Assembly (NCBI GenBank): GCA_902801375.1
Contig: CADCIB010000014.1
Location: 55,581-119,580, forward strand
From: an uncultured Prevotellaceae bacterium
Lineage (GTDB): Bacteria > Bacteroidota > Bacteroidia > Bacteroidales > Bacteroidaceae
DNA length: 64,000 bases
Reading direction: 5' to 3'
Shown here: one piece after another, positions 42,044 to 52,420 of the stretch
Numbering within the stretch: the stretch's first letter is position 1
Layout of the letters: each line of letters starts with the position of its first letter
Made by a program: the position numbers and the translations under genes
Notes under the pieces: generated by a model
What the model saw: the letters and a program-made list of their open reading frames with translations, nothing else
Databases searched by the model: none
What the model was told of the DNA's origin: nothing

Positions 42044-42958
42044 ATGGAGACGGCCGAGACATATCATGTACCAGTGTTGCTGAACGACAGCATCGACGGG
42101 CTTGCCATCAAACCTGAGGGCATCTACGTGGATGTGACCTTTGGCGGTGGTGGTCATAGCCGTGAAATCCTTTCGCGGCTTGGGTCTGGGGGGCATCTCT
42201 ATAGCTTCGACCAGGATGCCGATGCTGAGCGGAATGCCGATACCGAAAGGGAAAACTTTACCTTCGTCCGCTCCAACTTCCGCTACCTGAAGAACTGGAT
42301 GCGCTACTATGGCGTGGACCAGATTGACGGGTTGTTGGCCGATTTGGGGGTGTCGAGCCACCATTTCGACGATGAGACACGCGGGTTCTCCTTCCGTTTC
42401 GATGCACCGCTCGACATGCGCATGAACAAACGGGCTGGGCAAACCGCCGCCGACGTGGTGAACAAAGCCGACGAACGACGGTTGGCCGACATTTTCTTCC
42501 TCTATGGTGAGCTCAAGACGGCAAGACGCATCGCTGCGGCCATCGTCAAACGACGGGGCTCGCAGCCCATCGTCACCACGCAGGATCTCATCGACACCGT
42601 ACAGCCTCTCATGGCGAAAGACCGCGAGAAGAAAGACTTGGCGCGCCTGTTTCAGGCCCTTCGCATCGAGGTGAACCATGAAATGGAGACCCTGAAGGAG
42701 ATGCTCCTGGCCGCCACTGCACTCATCCGGCCGGGTGGACGTCTGGTGGTCATCACCTATCACAGCCTGGAGGACCGCATCGTGAAAAACGTGATGAGGA
42801 GCGGAAATGTGGAAGGGCGCGTCAGCGCAGACTTCTATGGGCGTATCGAGAAACCCTTCTCTTTGGTGAACAGCAAGGTCATCACACCGTCAGACGAGGA
42901 ACAGGCTGCCAACCCGAGAAGCCGCAGTGCCAAACTCAGAATAGCAGAAAAGGTGTAA
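42044..42958 (+). CDS. rsmH: 16S rRNA (cytosine-1402 N4) methyltransferase
   Basis: RsmH (MraW) methylates C1402 of 16S rRNA in the decoding centre. The 304-residue protein has the SAM-binding start YVDVTFGGGGHSREILSRLG, DGLLADLGVSSHHFD and the C-terminal VVITYHSLEDRIVKN with RSRSAKLRIAEKV. Second gene of the cluster, 9 bp after mraZ. Confidence 0.95.
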   Translation: METAETYHVPVLLNDSIDGLAIKPEGIYVDVTFGGGGHSREILSRLGSGGHLYSFDQDADAERNADTERENFTFVRSNFRYLKNWMRYYGVDQIDGLLADLGVSSHHFDDETRGFSFRFDAPLDMRMNKRAGQTAADVVNKADERRLADIFFLYGELKTARRIAAAIVKRRGSQPIVTTQDLIDTVQPLMAKDREKKDLARLFQALRIEVNHEMETLKEMLLAATALIRPGGRLVVITYHSLEDRIVKNVMRSGNVEGRVSADFYGRIEKPFSLVNSKVITPSDEEQAANPRSRSAKLRIAEKV

Positions 42959-42963
42959 GAATC

Positions 42964-43482
42964 ATGGGCAAAGACGAAATCGACATCAAGATAGACCAGC
43001 TGTCCGAAGGCTCAAGCATGCCTGAGGAACTCGCCGCCGACCCACAGCCTGCCAACCCGCAGCCTGCAGAAGCCAGCGAAGCAGCGAAGGCCGAGGAAGA
43101 GATGGAGCAACTGAAAGAGGCCATCATCGAGCAGGCGCGCGAGGACGAAAGGCCCATGTCGGCTACGTTCAGCCTGCGCAAAATCCTCGGCGGCGACTGG
43201 CTTACCGCCGATCTGCTGAGGAGGCAGTTGGGCGTGCTGATGCTCATCGTGATATTCATCATTATCTACATCTCCAACCGCTATAGCTGTCAGAAAGACA
43301 TGCTGGAGATAGACCGCTTGAACACGGAACTCATCGACGCGAAATATCGCGCCCTGTCGTCGTCGAGCGAACTGACGGAGAAATGCCGCGAGAGCAATGT
43401 GCTGAAGATGTTGCAAACCAACAAGGACAGCATGTTGCGCATCCCCAGCCAGCCACCCTATATCATTGAGGTGCCTGAGTAG
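42964..43482 (+). CDS. ftsL: FtsL-like bitopic division protein
   Basis: This 172-residue protein has a long acidic cytoplasmic part (1-90), one helix (about 92-110, VLMLIVIFIIIYISNRYS) and a periplasmic coiled coil (to about 150). Position between rsmH and ftsI and this topology identify FtsL, although the sequence is poorly conserved. It would join FtsQ and the FtsW-FtsI pair at the septum. Start 5 bp after rsmH. Confidence 0.78.
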   Translation: MGKDEIDIKIDQLSEGSSMPEELAADPQPANPQPAEASEAAKAEEEMEQLKEAIIEQAREDERPMSATFSLRKILGGDWLTADLLRRQLGVLMLIVIFIIIYISNRYSCQKDMLEIDRLNTELIDAKYRALSSSSELTEKCRESNVLKMLQTNKDSMLRIPSQPPYIIEVPE

Positions 43483-43539
43483 GGGGAGTTGGGAAGGATA
43501 GACAAAGATATTCCACTATATATAATAAGGTATAAGAAC

Positions 43540-45693
43540 ATGAGTAGTTTGTTCGATAGGAAGAAAATCATACCACGCTACAAAATCGTGGGCTATGTCA
43601 TGCTGCTGCTCGGCATCTTGGTGGTGGGCAAGGCATTCTACATCGCCACGGTGAAACGCGACTATTGGATGAAAGTGGCCGACCGCCTGAAGCGCGACAG
43701 CGTTATGGTGAAGCCCGTTCGCGGCAATATCCTCAGCTGCGACGGTCGTCTCATGGCCTCTTCCCTGCCAGAATACAAACTCTTCATGGACTTCAAGGCC
43801 GGCGGCGAGGTGAAAGACTCGCTTTGGAACGAGAAGGTGGACAGCATCTGCGAGGGGCTTCACGAGATATTCCCTGAAAAGACGGCTGCTGCTTTCAAGC
43901 GCGACCTTGAAGAAGGCCATCAGAAGATGAGCCAGAACTGGCCCATCTGGCCCCGTCGGGTCAGCTACGAAGTGTACTCCGAAGTGAAGAAACTGCCCGT
44001 GTTCTGCCTCAGTCCGTTCAAGGGCGGCTTCCATACCGAGGCCTTCAACGCCCGCCAACACCCATTCGGATCGCTGGCCGGCAGAACCGTTGGCGAGATG
44101 TATGGCGCCATGGACTTGGCCAAATGCGGACTGGAACAGTATTACGATACCATCCTACGAGGCAAGGAGGGAGTGGTGCAACGCAAGAAGGTGATGAACA
44201 AATACCTGAGTATCACCGAATTGGCACCCACCGATGGGGCAGATATCGTGACCACTATCGACGTGAATATGCAAGACTTGGCCGAGCGGTCGCTTGTCGA
44301 TGAGCTGAAATTGATCAACGGCGACGTGGGCGTGGCCATTGTCATGGAGGTGGCTACAGGCGATATCAAGGCCATCGCCAATATGTCGAAGGCCGACGAT
44401 GGGGAATACTACGAGCGTCAGAACCACGCGGTAAGCGACCTGTTGGAGCCAGGATCGGTGTTCAAGACGGCCAGCATCATGGTGGCCTTAGACGATGGGG
44501 TGGTGGACACCACCTATCATGTGGACACGGGGAGCGGCATTGCAGAAATGCACGGAGCCAAAATGCGTGACCACAATTGGCATCGCGGCGGCTACGGAAC
44601 CATCTCGCTGCCACGAACACTGGAAGTCAGTTCGAACATCGGCGTGAGCAAAATCATCGACCGTTTCTATGGCGACCATCCTGAGAAATTCGTCGACGGC
44701 ATTTATCGGCTGGGACTGCCCACCGACTTGCACATACCTTTGGTGGGAGCTGCACCGCCTCGAATCCGCCATCCGAAAAAGAATGAACGCGGACAGTATC
44801 TTAATTGGAGCAAGACGGCCCTGCCTTGGATGAGCATCGGCTATGAGACACAGGTGCCACCCATCAGTACGCTGACGTTCTACAACGCCATTGCCAACAA
44901 CGGCAGGATGATGCGCCCGCGTTTCGTCAAGCAGGTGGTGAAAGACGGGAAAGTGCTGATGGACTTTCCGCCCGTCGTCATCAAGGAACGCATCTGCAAA
45001 GAGAAAACCCTGAAGGAGATACAGACCATCCTCTATCATGTGGTCAGCCAAGGACTGGGGAAAAAGGCTGGATCGCCGTCGTTTAAAGTAGCAGGAAAGA
45101 CCGGAACGGCACAGGTGTCGAAGGGTGCCGGCGGCTATAAGTCGGGGCAGATGCGCTATCTGCTCTCGTTCTGCGGCTATTTCCCCGCCGACAATCCGCG
45201 CTACAGTTGCATCGTCTGCATACAGAAGTCAGGACTCCCCGCCAGCGGTGGCGGCATGAGTGGCGTGGTGTTCCATCAGATTTCCGAAGGCATCATGGCC
45301 AAAGACCTGAAACTGAGAGTGAGCGATGCCCGCGACTCGCTGTCCATCCTCCTGCCCGATGTGAAGAACGGCAATATGGCTGCCGCCGACTATGTGCTGA
45401 ATCGTCTTGGCGTGGAGACGCTCGACGGATGGCAGGGCAGCTATGCTACGGGTAATCCCATTTGGGGAAAAGCCTCGTTGACTGCCAATGCCGTCAAGAT
45501 AGAAAAAGCCGACACCTCAGGACAAGGCACTGTGCCCGATGTGGCTGGCATGGGTGCCCGCGACGCTGTCTTCCTCTTGGAAAAAAAGGGCATTCGCGTA
45601 CGTCTGGAAGGCAGGGGCAAGGTGGTGAGCCAGAGCCTGGCGCCTGGGCGTAAGTACAACGGATCGGAGCTCTGCCTGTTGAAATTGAAATAA
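43540..45693 (+). CDS. ftsI: Division-specific penicillin-binding protein (class B transpeptidase)
   Basis: FtsI cross-links septal peptidoglycan. I use the ATG at 43540 (MSSLFDRKKIIPRYK); a TTG at 43489 would add 17 unlikely residues. The ~717-residue protein has one membrane helix (about 18-38), a pedestal domain, and the transpeptidase with SVFK (Ser about 306), SSN (SSNIGVSK) and KTG (about 520, AGKTGTAQV). It ends with one PASTA domain (GTVPDVAGMGARDAVFLLEK to the end). Confidence 0.93.
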   Translation: MSSLFDRKKIIPRYKIVGYVMLLLGILVVGKAFYIATVKRDYWMKVADRLKRDSVMVKPVRGNILSCDGRLMASSLPEYKLFMDFKAGGEVKDSLWNEKVDSICEGLHEIFPEKTAAAFKRDLEEGHQKMSQNWPIWPRRVSYEVYSEVKKLPVFCLSPFKGGFHTEAFNARQHPFGSLAGRTVGEMYGAMDLAKCGLEQYYDTILRGKEGVVQRKKVMNKYLSITELAPTDGADIVTTIDVNMQDLAERSLVDELKLINGDVGVAIVMEVATGDIKAIANMSKADDGEYYERQNHAVSDLLEPGSVFKTASIMVALDDGVVDTTYHVDTGSGIAEMHGAKMRDHNWHRGGYGTISLPRTLEVSSNIGVSKIIDRFYGDHPEKFVDGIYRLGLPTDLHIPLVGAAPPRIRHPKKNERGQYLNWSKTALPWMSIGYETQVPPISTLTFYNAIANNGRMMRPRFVKQVVKDGKVLMDFPPVVIKERICKEKTLKEIQTILYHVVSQGLGKKAGSPSFKVAGKTGTAQVSKGAGGYKSGQMRYLLSFCGYFPADNPRYSCIVCIQKSGLPASGGGMSGVVFHQISEGIMAKDLKLRVSDARDSLSILLPDVKNGNMAAADYVLNRLGVETLDGWQGSYATGNPIWGKASLTANAVKIEKADTSGQGTVPDVAGMGARDAVFLLEKKGIRVRLEGRGKVVSQSLAPGRKYNGSELCLLKLK

Positions 45694-45713
45694 GATTATA
45701 GTTAAACAATAGA

Positions 45714-47174
45714 ATGCGTATGAAGCTGGAAGGATTACTGAAGAACATCAAGCCCACTGCCGTGGAAGGTAGCATGAACGTGGAAATCACGGGTGTCAAC
45801 ATTGACAGCCGGAAGATACAACCCGGCCATTTGTTTGTGGCCATGAAGGGTACGCAGACCGATGGTCATGCCTTCATTCCCAAGGCATTGGAACTCGGAG
45901 CCGTGGCCGTCTTGTGTGAGGACATGCCCCAAGAGCGAAAAGAAGGCGTGGCCTACGTGCAAGTGGACAGCACCGAAGATGCCGTCGGCCCAGTGGCTAC
46001 CATGTTCTATGGTGAGCCTTCCAAGCATCTGAAGCTGGTCGGAGTGACAGGCACCAACGGCAAGACCACCATCGCCACCTTATTATTTAATATGTTCCGT
46101 AAGTTAGGCTATCGGTGTGGTCTGCTGTCGACAGTGTGCAACTACATCGAAGAAGAGGCCGTTCCTGCCAGTCACACCACACCCGACCCCATCGAGCTGA
46201 ACGCCCTTCTGGCGCGGATGGTCGAGGCTGGTTGCCAATATGTGTTCATGGAGTGCTCCAGCCATGCCATTCATCAGAAACGCATAGGCGGCCTACAGTT
46301 CGCGGGAGGCATCTTCACCAACCTCACCCGCGACCATATGGACTACCACAAGACGGTGGAAAACTATCTGAAGGCAAAGAAGATGTTCTTCGACTCTCTG
46401 CCTAAATCAGCCTTCGTCGTGACCAATGCCGACGACAAGAACGGAATGGTGATGGTGCAAAACTGTCGGGCAACGGTGAAGACCTACTCCACACGGACTA
46501 TGGCCGACTTCCGTGCCCGACTGCTGGAGTGCCACTTCGAGGGCATGTATCTGGAGATAGACGGACGCGAAGTGGGGGTGCAGTTCATCGGAAAGTTCAA
46601 TGTGAGCAACCTTCTGGCTGTGTACGGAGCAGCTGTCATGCTGGGCGAGAAGCCAGAAGATGTGCTGGTGGTGATGAGTACATTGAAGAGCGTCAGCGGC
46701 CGTTTGGAACCAATCTATTCGCCCGAGGGCTTCACGGCCATCGTCGACTACGCCCACACGCCTGATGCCTTGGCCAATGTCTTGAGTGCCATCCATGAGG
46801 TGCTGGGCGGAAAAGGTCAGGTCATTACCGTCTGTGGAGCCGGTGGCAACCGCGACAAAGGCAAACGGCCACTCATGGCCCAGGAAGCTGTCCGCCAAAG
46901 CGACAAGGTGATCATCACTTCCGACAATCCGCGTTTCGAGGAGCCGCAGGCCATCATCGACGACATGCTGGCTGGTCTTGACAAACAGCAGATGCGGAAA
47001 GTGGTCGCCATCGTCGACCGCCGCGAAGCCATTCGCACGGCCTGTATGCTGGCCAAGAAGGGCGATGTGGTACTCGTTGCCGGCAAGGGACATGAGGACT
47101 ATCAGGAAATCAAAGGCGTGAAGCACCACTTCGACGATAAGGAAGTGCTCCGCGAAGTCTTTGCCAATGCATAA
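45714..47174 (+). CDS. murE: UDP-MurNAc-L-Ala-D-Glu:meso-diaminopimelate ligase
   Basis: MurE adds the third residue of the stem peptide. The 486-residue Mur ligase has [18 protein letters not shown] (P-loop near 113-118) and DNPR (404-407), the latter marking meso-diaminopimelate specificity. The start is 45714 or the in-frame ATG at 45720. It lies 20 bp after ftsI. Confidence 0.94.
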   Translation: MRMKLEGLLKNIKPTAVEGSMNVEITGVNIDSRKIQPGHLFVAMKGTQTDGHAFIPKALELGAVAVLCEDMPQERKEGVAYVQVDSTEDAVGPVATMFYGEPSKHLKLVGVTGTNGKTTIATLLFNMFRKLGYRCGLLSTVCNYIEEEAVPASHTTPDPIELNALLARMVEAGCQYVFMECSSHAIHQKRIGGLQFAGGIFTNLTRDHMDYHKTVENYLKAKKMFFDSLPKSAFVVTNADDKNGMVMVQNCRATVKTYSTRTMADFRARLLECHFEGMYLEIDGREVGVQFIGKFNVSNLLAVYGAAVMLGEKPEDVLVVMSTLKSVSGRLEPIYSPEGFTAIVDYAHTPDALANVLSAIHEVLGGKGQVITVCGAGGNRDKGKRPLMAQEAVRQSDKVIITSDNPRFEEPQAIIDDMLAGLDKQQMRKVVAIVDRREAIRTACMLAKKGDVVLVAGKGHEDYQEIKGVKHHFDDKEVLREVFANA

Positions 47175-47231
47175 TTCTTTATGCATGATTTAATAGTGAA
47201 TCGCAAATAGTTAAACAGTAAATATCACAAG

Positions 47232-48506
47232 ATGCTATACTACCTGTTCAGATTTTTAGAGCAATTCAACATCCCAGGAGCGCACATGTGGCAGTACATC
47301 TCGTTCCGCGCATTGCTCACACTGATATTGTCGCTGCTCATCTCAGCATGGTTTGGTGAGCGTTTCATTAAATACATGAAGCGCAAGAAAATCTCTGAGA
47401 CAGCCCGCGATGCCAGTATCGACCCCTTCGGCACCGCCAAGAAGGGGGTGCCAACGATGGGAGGCATCATCATCATAGTGTCTATCCTGGTGCCCGTCCT
47501 GCTGTTGGGGCGTATGCGCAACATCTACATCATCCTGATGATCATCACCACCTTGTGGCTCGGTTTCCTTGGATTCCTCGACGACTATATCAAGATTTTC
47601 CGCAAGCACAAAGAAGGTCTGAAGGGAAAATGGAAAATCTTCGGCCAAGTGAGCATAGGCTTTATCGTGGGCATTGTGCTCTATCTGAGTCCTGATGCCG
47701 TGATGCGCGAGAATATGAGTGTGCCGCAGACAGACCAAACCGAGCAGGTTGTGAAACATGAGAGTGTGGCGCACAAGTCGCTGAAGACCACCATCCCCTT
47801 CATCAAGAACCACAATCTCGACTATTCTGAAGTGATGGCCTTCTGTGGCAAGCATAAGACAGCAGCAGGATGGGTATTGTTTGTGCTGATGACCATTCTC
47901 GTGGTGACTGCCGTTTCCAATGGTGCCAACCTCAACGACGGCATGGACGGCATGTGTGCAGGCAATGCAGCCATCGTTGGCGTGGCCTTGGGTATCTTGG
48001 CCTATGTGTCGTCGCACTCGGGCTATGCCTCCTATTTCGACATCATGTTTATACCTGGCTCGCAGGAACTCGTGGTGTTCCTCTGTGCCTTCGTGGGTGC
48101 CATGATCGGCTTCCTGTGGTATAATGCCTATCCCGCTCAGGTATTCATGGGCGACACTGGATCGCTGACCATTGGTGGTATCATTGGTGTGGTGGCTGTC
48201 ATCATCCACAAAGAGCTGCTGTTGCCCATTCTTTGCGGCATTTTCTTCGTGGAGAGCCTGAGTGTCATTATTCAGACACAAGTGTTCAAATACTACAAAC
48301 ACAAGGGTAAGCGTGTGCGTTTCTTCCGCGCAACACCTATCCATGACAACTTCCGCAAACTCGACTCTCAGCTCGACCCAACCAGCCGTTACGTCTTGAA
48401 AGGCTGGCCCGAGCGACAGTTCCATGAGTCGAAGATCACGTTCCGTTTCTGGATTGTCACCATCATCCTGGCGGCCATGACCATCATCACGCTGAAGATC
48501 AGATAG
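47232..48506 (+). CDS. mraY: Phospho-MurNAc-pentapeptide transferase
   Basis: MraY transfers phospho-MurNAc-pentapeptide to undecaprenyl phosphate, making lipid I at the inner membrane. The 424-residue protein has about ten helices and the motifs GVPTMGGIIIIVSIL, LGFLGFLDDYIK and NLNDGMDGMCAGN. A hydrophilic insert near 155-200 makes it longer than the ~360 residues of E. coli, as in other Bacteroidetes. Confidence 0.95.
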   Translation: MLYYLFRFLEQFNIPGAHMWQYISFRALLTLILSLLISAWFGERFIKYMKRKKISETARDASIDPFGTAKKGVPTMGGIIIIVSILVPVLLLGRMRNIYIILMIITTLWLGFLGFLDDYIKIFRKHKEGLKGKWKIFGQVSIGFIVGIVLYLSPDAVMRENMSVPQTDQTEQVVKHESVAHKSLKTTIPFIKNHNLDYSEVMAFCGKHKTAAGWVLFVLMTILVVTAVSNGANLNDGMDGMCAGNAAIVGVALGILAYVSSHSGYASYFDIMFIPGSQELVVFLCAFVGAMIGFLWYNAYPAQVFMGDTGSLTIGGIIGVVAVIIHKELLLPILCGIFFVESLSVIIQTQVFKYYKHKGKRVRFFRATPIHDNFRKLDSQLDPTSRYVLKGWPERQFHESKITFRFWIVTIILAAMTIITLKIR

Positions 48507-48577
48507 TAGGTCGAAGCATCATTATTGACAAAACATCGTAACGTCATATCGTCATAACGAAACAACGAAAACAAAAA

Positions 48578-49930
48578 ATGAAGGAACAACAAGAGGGAAA
48601 AGGGTTCATCGTCGTGCTCGGCGCTGCTGAAAGTGGTGCTGGCGCCGCTGTGTTGGCCAAGAAAGAAGGCTTCGACGTGTTCGTGTCTGACATGGGATCC
48701 ATCAAGGACCGCTATAAGCAACTGCTCGACGACCATGGCATCGAGTGGGAAGAAGGACAGCATACGGAGGAGCGTATCTTGCAGGCCGACGAGGTCATCA
48801 AGAGTCCGGGTATTCCCGATGAGGCTCCGATGATGCAGAAAATCCTGCAGAAGGGCATCCATGTTATCAGTGAGATTGAGTTCGCTGGGCGCTACACGCA
48901 GGCGAAGATGGTGTGCATCACCGGCTCCAATGGCAAGACCACGACAACATCGCTCATCTATCATATCTTCAAGAATGCAGGCTATGACGTCGGCTTAGCT
49001 GGCAACATTGGTCGGTCGCTGGCACTGCAAGTGGCCGAAGAGCCGCACGAATACTATGTCATCGAGCTCAGTTCGTTCCAGCTCGACAATATGTACGACT
49101 TCCGCGCCAACGTGGCTGTGCTGCTGAACATCACGCCCGACCATCTGGATCGCTACCACTACAACATGCAGGAGTATGTGGATGCCAAGATGCGCATAGT
49201 GCAAAACCAGACCGACAAGGACGCGTTCATTTACTGGAACGACGACCCCATCATCCGTCGCGAACTGGAGAAATACAACATACCGTCGGTCATGCTCCCC
49301 TTCTCCGAACTGAAAGAGCGGGGCAGCATCGCCTATATCGAGGAGGGACAATACAAGATAGAGGTGCCCACACCTTTCAATATGGAGCAGGAGGAACTCT
49401 CCCTGACGGGCAAACACAATATCTACAACTCGCTGGCAGCCGGTCTGGCAGCCAGTGTGAGCGGCATTAAGAACGATGTCATCCGTAAGTGCTTGGGCGA
49501 TTTCCCTGGCGTGGAGCATCGGTTGGAGAAGGTGTGCACAGTGGGCGGCGTGACCTATATCAACGACTCAAAAGCCACCAATGTGGACGCTTGCTGGTAT
49601 GCGCTGGAAAGTATGCGCCAACCCACCATCCTCATCATCGGTGGCAAGGACAAGGGCAACGATTATGAACCCATCAAGCCATTGGTCAAGGAGAAGTGTG
49701 CCGCTATCGTCTATCTGGGAGCCGACAACCAAAAATTGCACGACAACTTCGACTCCATGGGAATTCCCGTGCGCGACACCCACTCAATGCGTGAGTGTAT
49801 GGATGCCTGCTACGAACTGGCAGAACCGGGCATGACTGTGCTGTTGAGTCCCTGCTGCGCCAGCTTCGACCTGTTTAAAAACATGGAAGACCGCGGCGAG
49901 CAGTTCAAGCGACTGGCACGCAGTTTGTGA
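48578..49930 (+). CDS. murD: UDP-MurNAc-L-alanine:D-glutamate ligase
   Basis: MurD adds D-glutamate to UDP-MurNAc-L-Ala. The 450-residue Mur ligase has an N-terminal nucleotide-sugar domain (VVLGAAESGAGAAVLAKKEG), the ATP loop CITGSNGKTTTTSLIYHIF and the C-terminal signature LSPCCASFDLFKNMEDRGEQ. Confidence 0.95.
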   Translation: MKEQQEGKGFIVVLGAAESGAGAAVLAKKEGFDVFVSDMGSIKDRYKQLLDDHGIEWEEGQHTEERILQADEVIKSPGIPDEAPMMQKILQKGIHVISEIEFAGRYTQAKMVCITGSNGKTTTTSLIYHIFKNAGYDVGLAGNIGRSLALQVAEEPHEYYVIELSSFQLDNMYDFRANVAVLLNITPDHLDRYHYNMQEYVDAKMRIVQNQTDKDAFIYWNDDPIIRRELEKYNIPSVMLPFSELKERGSIAYIEEGQYKIEVPTPFNMEQEELSLTGKHNIYNSLAAGLAASVSGIKNDVIRKCLGDFPGVEHRLEKVCTVGGVTYINDSKATNVDACWYALESMRQPTILIIGGKDKGNDYEPIKPLVKEKCAAIVYLGADNQKLHDNFDSMGIPVRDTHSMRECMDACYELAEPGMTVLLSPCCASFDLFKNMEDRGEQFKRLARSL

Positions 49931-49981
49931 TTGGATAAACCACAAAGATCACAGTATTGAAAAGAAGAAAGAACTGACTAT

Positions 49982-51268
49982 ATGTTCGACAAATTAGGAA
50001 AGCTGAAAATCAAGGGCGACGGCATCATCTGGGCCGTGTTCTTCATACTCTGCATCATCAGCATCATTGAGGTGTTCAGCGCTTCAAGCGGGCTGACCTA
50101 CAAAGGCGGCAGCTACTTCAAACCAATGATCTACCATACGGTGCTGCTTGTTGTGGGCGTCGTCTTCATGATTGTCACCATGAATGTGAAGTGCAAATAC
50201 TTCAAGCTTGTCACGCCTTTTGCGCTTTTGCTATCGCTCATCATGCTGATAGCCGTGCTCGTCGTGGGTCAGACCACTAATGGCGCGCAACGATGGATCG
50301 ACTTGTTCGGCATTCAGTTCCAACCTTCGGAATTGGCCAAAGGGGCTGTCATCCTGGCCGAAGCACAGATATTGAGCGCTATGCAGACCGTCGACGGTGC
50401 CGACCGCCACGCTTTCCGTTATATCCTCTCCGTGTCGTTGCCCATCCTGTTCCTCATCGGCATTGAGAACTTGTCCACCGCGGGACTGCTGTTCCTGACC
50501 ATCCTGATCATGATGTTCATCGGCCGCGTGCCCAAACGACAGTTGCTGCGTACCGTAGGCTTCATCCTTGTATGTGCTGCAGTGTTCATCGGCGCCATCA
50601 TGCTGTTGGGCAAATCGGAAAGGGAAGCTGTGGCCGACGACGACAAGATGGTGCTCACCGAACAGGTGGAGGCCCCGCAGAGCAAGTCGGTCGTAGAAAA
50701 GGTGTTCCACCGTTTCGACACCTGGAAGGCCCGCATCGAGAAGTTCCTCGATTTCCGCGAGATACCGCCAGAAGAGGTGGATCTTGATAAAGACGCACAG
50801 GTGTCACACGCCAATATTGCCATTGCCTCGTCGAATGTCATTGGCAAAGGGCCTGGCAACAGTGTGGAGCGCGACTTTCTGTCGCAGGCTTTCTCCGACT
50901 TCATCTATGCCATCATCATCGAGGAGATGGGCATCTGGGGAGCCTTCATCGTATGTCTGCTCTACATCGTGTTGCTGTTCCGCACAGCAACCATAGCCAA
51001 TCGCTGTGCCAACGCGTTCCCTGCATTGCTCATCATGGGCATAGCTCTGTTGCTGGTGACCCAAGCCATGTTCAATATGTGTGTGGCTGTGGGGCTTGCT
51101 CCTGTCACGGGACAACCGCTTCCGCTCATCAGCAAGGGTGGAACCTCCACCATCGTGAACTGCGTTTACATTGGAGTGATCCTCAGCGTGAGCTACACGG
51201 CGAAGCGGAAAGATGAGGTGGAGTCAGGAAAAAAGAAAAAAGTGGCAATGGCCACATCGCGCGTATAA
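49982..51268 (+). CDS. ftsW: Septal lipid II polymerase FtsW (SEDS family)
   Basis: This 428-residue SEDS protein has about ten helices and family motifs (GAQRWIDLFGIQFQPSELAK, then PVTGQPLPLISKGGTSTIVN near the end). It polymerises glycan strands in partnership with FtsI. A hydrophilic periplasmic loop of about 70 residues (215-285) is longer than in E. coli. Confidence 0.94.
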   Translation: MFDKLGKLKIKGDGIIWAVFFILCIISIIEVFSASSGLTYKGGSYFKPMIYHTVLLVVGVVFMIVTMNVKCKYFKLVTPFALLLSLIMLIAVLVVGQTTNGAQRWIDLFGIQFQPSELAKGAVILAEAQILSAMQTVDGADRHAFRYILSVSLPILFLIGIENLSTAGLLFLTILIMMFIGRVPKRQLLRTVGFILVCAAVFIGAIMLLGKSEREAVADDDKMVLTEQVEAPQSKSVVEKVFHRFDTWKARIEKFLDFREIPPEEVDLDKDAQVSHANIAIASSNVIGKGPGNSVERDFLSQAFSDFIYAIIIEEMGIWGAFIVCLLYIVLLFRTATIANRCANAFPALLIMGIALLLVTQAMFNMCVAVGLAPVTGQPLPLISKGGTSTIVNCVYIGVILSVSYTAKRKDEVESGKKKKVAMATSRV

Positions 51269-51286
51269 ATAGATAAGGTATAGATT

Positions 51287-52396
51287 ATGGATAATGAACT
51301 GAGAGTCATCATCAGCGGAGGCGGTACGGGAGGCCATATTTTTCCCGCCATCTCCATAGCCAATGCCATACGGCAAAAGCGTCCCGACGCACAAATCCTC
51401 TTTGTGGGCGCAGAGGGAAGAATGGAGATGCAACGCGTTCCTGCGGCTGGCTATGAAATCAAGGGCTTGCCCATTCAAGGCTTCGACCGCAAGAACCTGC
51501 TGAAAAACGTGAAGGTGTTGTATAAAGTTTGGAAGAGCCAACGCATGGCCAAGCAAATCATCAGGCAGTTCCGCCCGATGGTAGCTGTGGGTGTTGGTGG
51601 ATATGCCAGTGGCCCCACGCTCAATAAATGCGCCGCAATGGGTGTTCCCTGCCTGATTCAGGAGCAGAACTCGTATGCCGGGGTGACCAACAAACTGTTG
51701 GCAAAGAAGGCCCAGAAAATCTGTGTGGCCTATGAAGGTATGGAGCGATTCTTCCCGAAAGAAAAGATTGTCATGACAGGAAATCCTGTCAGGCAGGCTC
51801 TTTTGGACACGAAAACCTCTCCGGAGGAAGCCCGAAAGGCAATGGGCTTGGACCAAAACAAGAAGACCATCCTTATCGTCGGTGGTTCGCTTGGCGCACG
51901 TACTATGAACGAGAGTGTGCTGCAGCACCTCGATGAGATACGCCAAAGCGGTGTTCAGGTGGTGTGGCAGACGGGCAAATACTATCACGCCACTATCCTG
52001 GAAGAGATGAAGAAACACCCTGACATGCCCATGCTGAAAGTGATGGACTTCATCGCCGACATGGGTGTTGCCTATCGGGCTGCCGACCTGGTCATCAGTC
52101 GTGCGGGGGCAAGTAGCATCTCTGAGTTCTGCCTGTTGGGCACACCTGTGATTTTGGTGCCTTCGCCCAATGTGGCTGAAGACCACCAGACGAAAAATGC
52201 CATGGCATTGGTGAACCGCCAGGCCGCCCTCTATGTGAAGGATGCCGACGCTCCTAAGGAGGTCATTTCGCTGGCTCTTCAGACGGTGAACGATGCAGAC
52301 AAACTGCAGTCGCTCCATGAGAACATCCTGAAAATGGCCCTGCCCAATTCGGCCGACATCATTGCCGACGAAGTCATCCGCATGGCTAAATCCTAA
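51287..52396 (+). CDS. murG: UDP-GlcNAc:lipid I N-acetylglucosaminyltransferase
   Basis: MurG makes lipid II at the inner face of the membrane. The 369-residue GT-B enzyme has ISGGGTGGHIFPAISIANAI near the N-terminus, IQEQNSYAGVTNKLL, and the UDP-GlcNAc site ISRAGASSISEFCLLGTP. Confidence 0.95.
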   Translation: MDNELRVIISGGGTGGHIFPAISIANAIRQKRPDAQILFVGAEGRMEMQRVPAAGYEIKGLPIQGFDRKNLLKNVKVLYKVWKSQRMAKQIIRQFRPMVAVGVGGYASGPTLNKCAAMGVPCLIQEQNSYAGVTNKLLAKKAQKICVAYEGMERFFPKEKIVMTGNPVRQALLDTKTSPEEARKAMGLDQNKKTILIVGGSLGARTMNESVLQHLDEIRQSGVQVVWQTGKYYHATILEEMKKHPDMPMLKVMDFIADMGVAYRAADLVISRAGASSISEFCLLGTPVILVPSPNVAEDHQTKNAMALVNRQAALYVKDADAPKEVISLALQTVNDADKLQSLHENILKMALPNSADIIADEVIRMAKS

Positions 52397-52420
52397 TCAT
52401 CCCACTAATCCTACAAGAAA

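Noticed and set aside
43489-43539. TTG start adding 17 residues to FtsI
   Set aside because: ATG at 43540 gives a normal N-terminus for class B penicillin-binding proteins.
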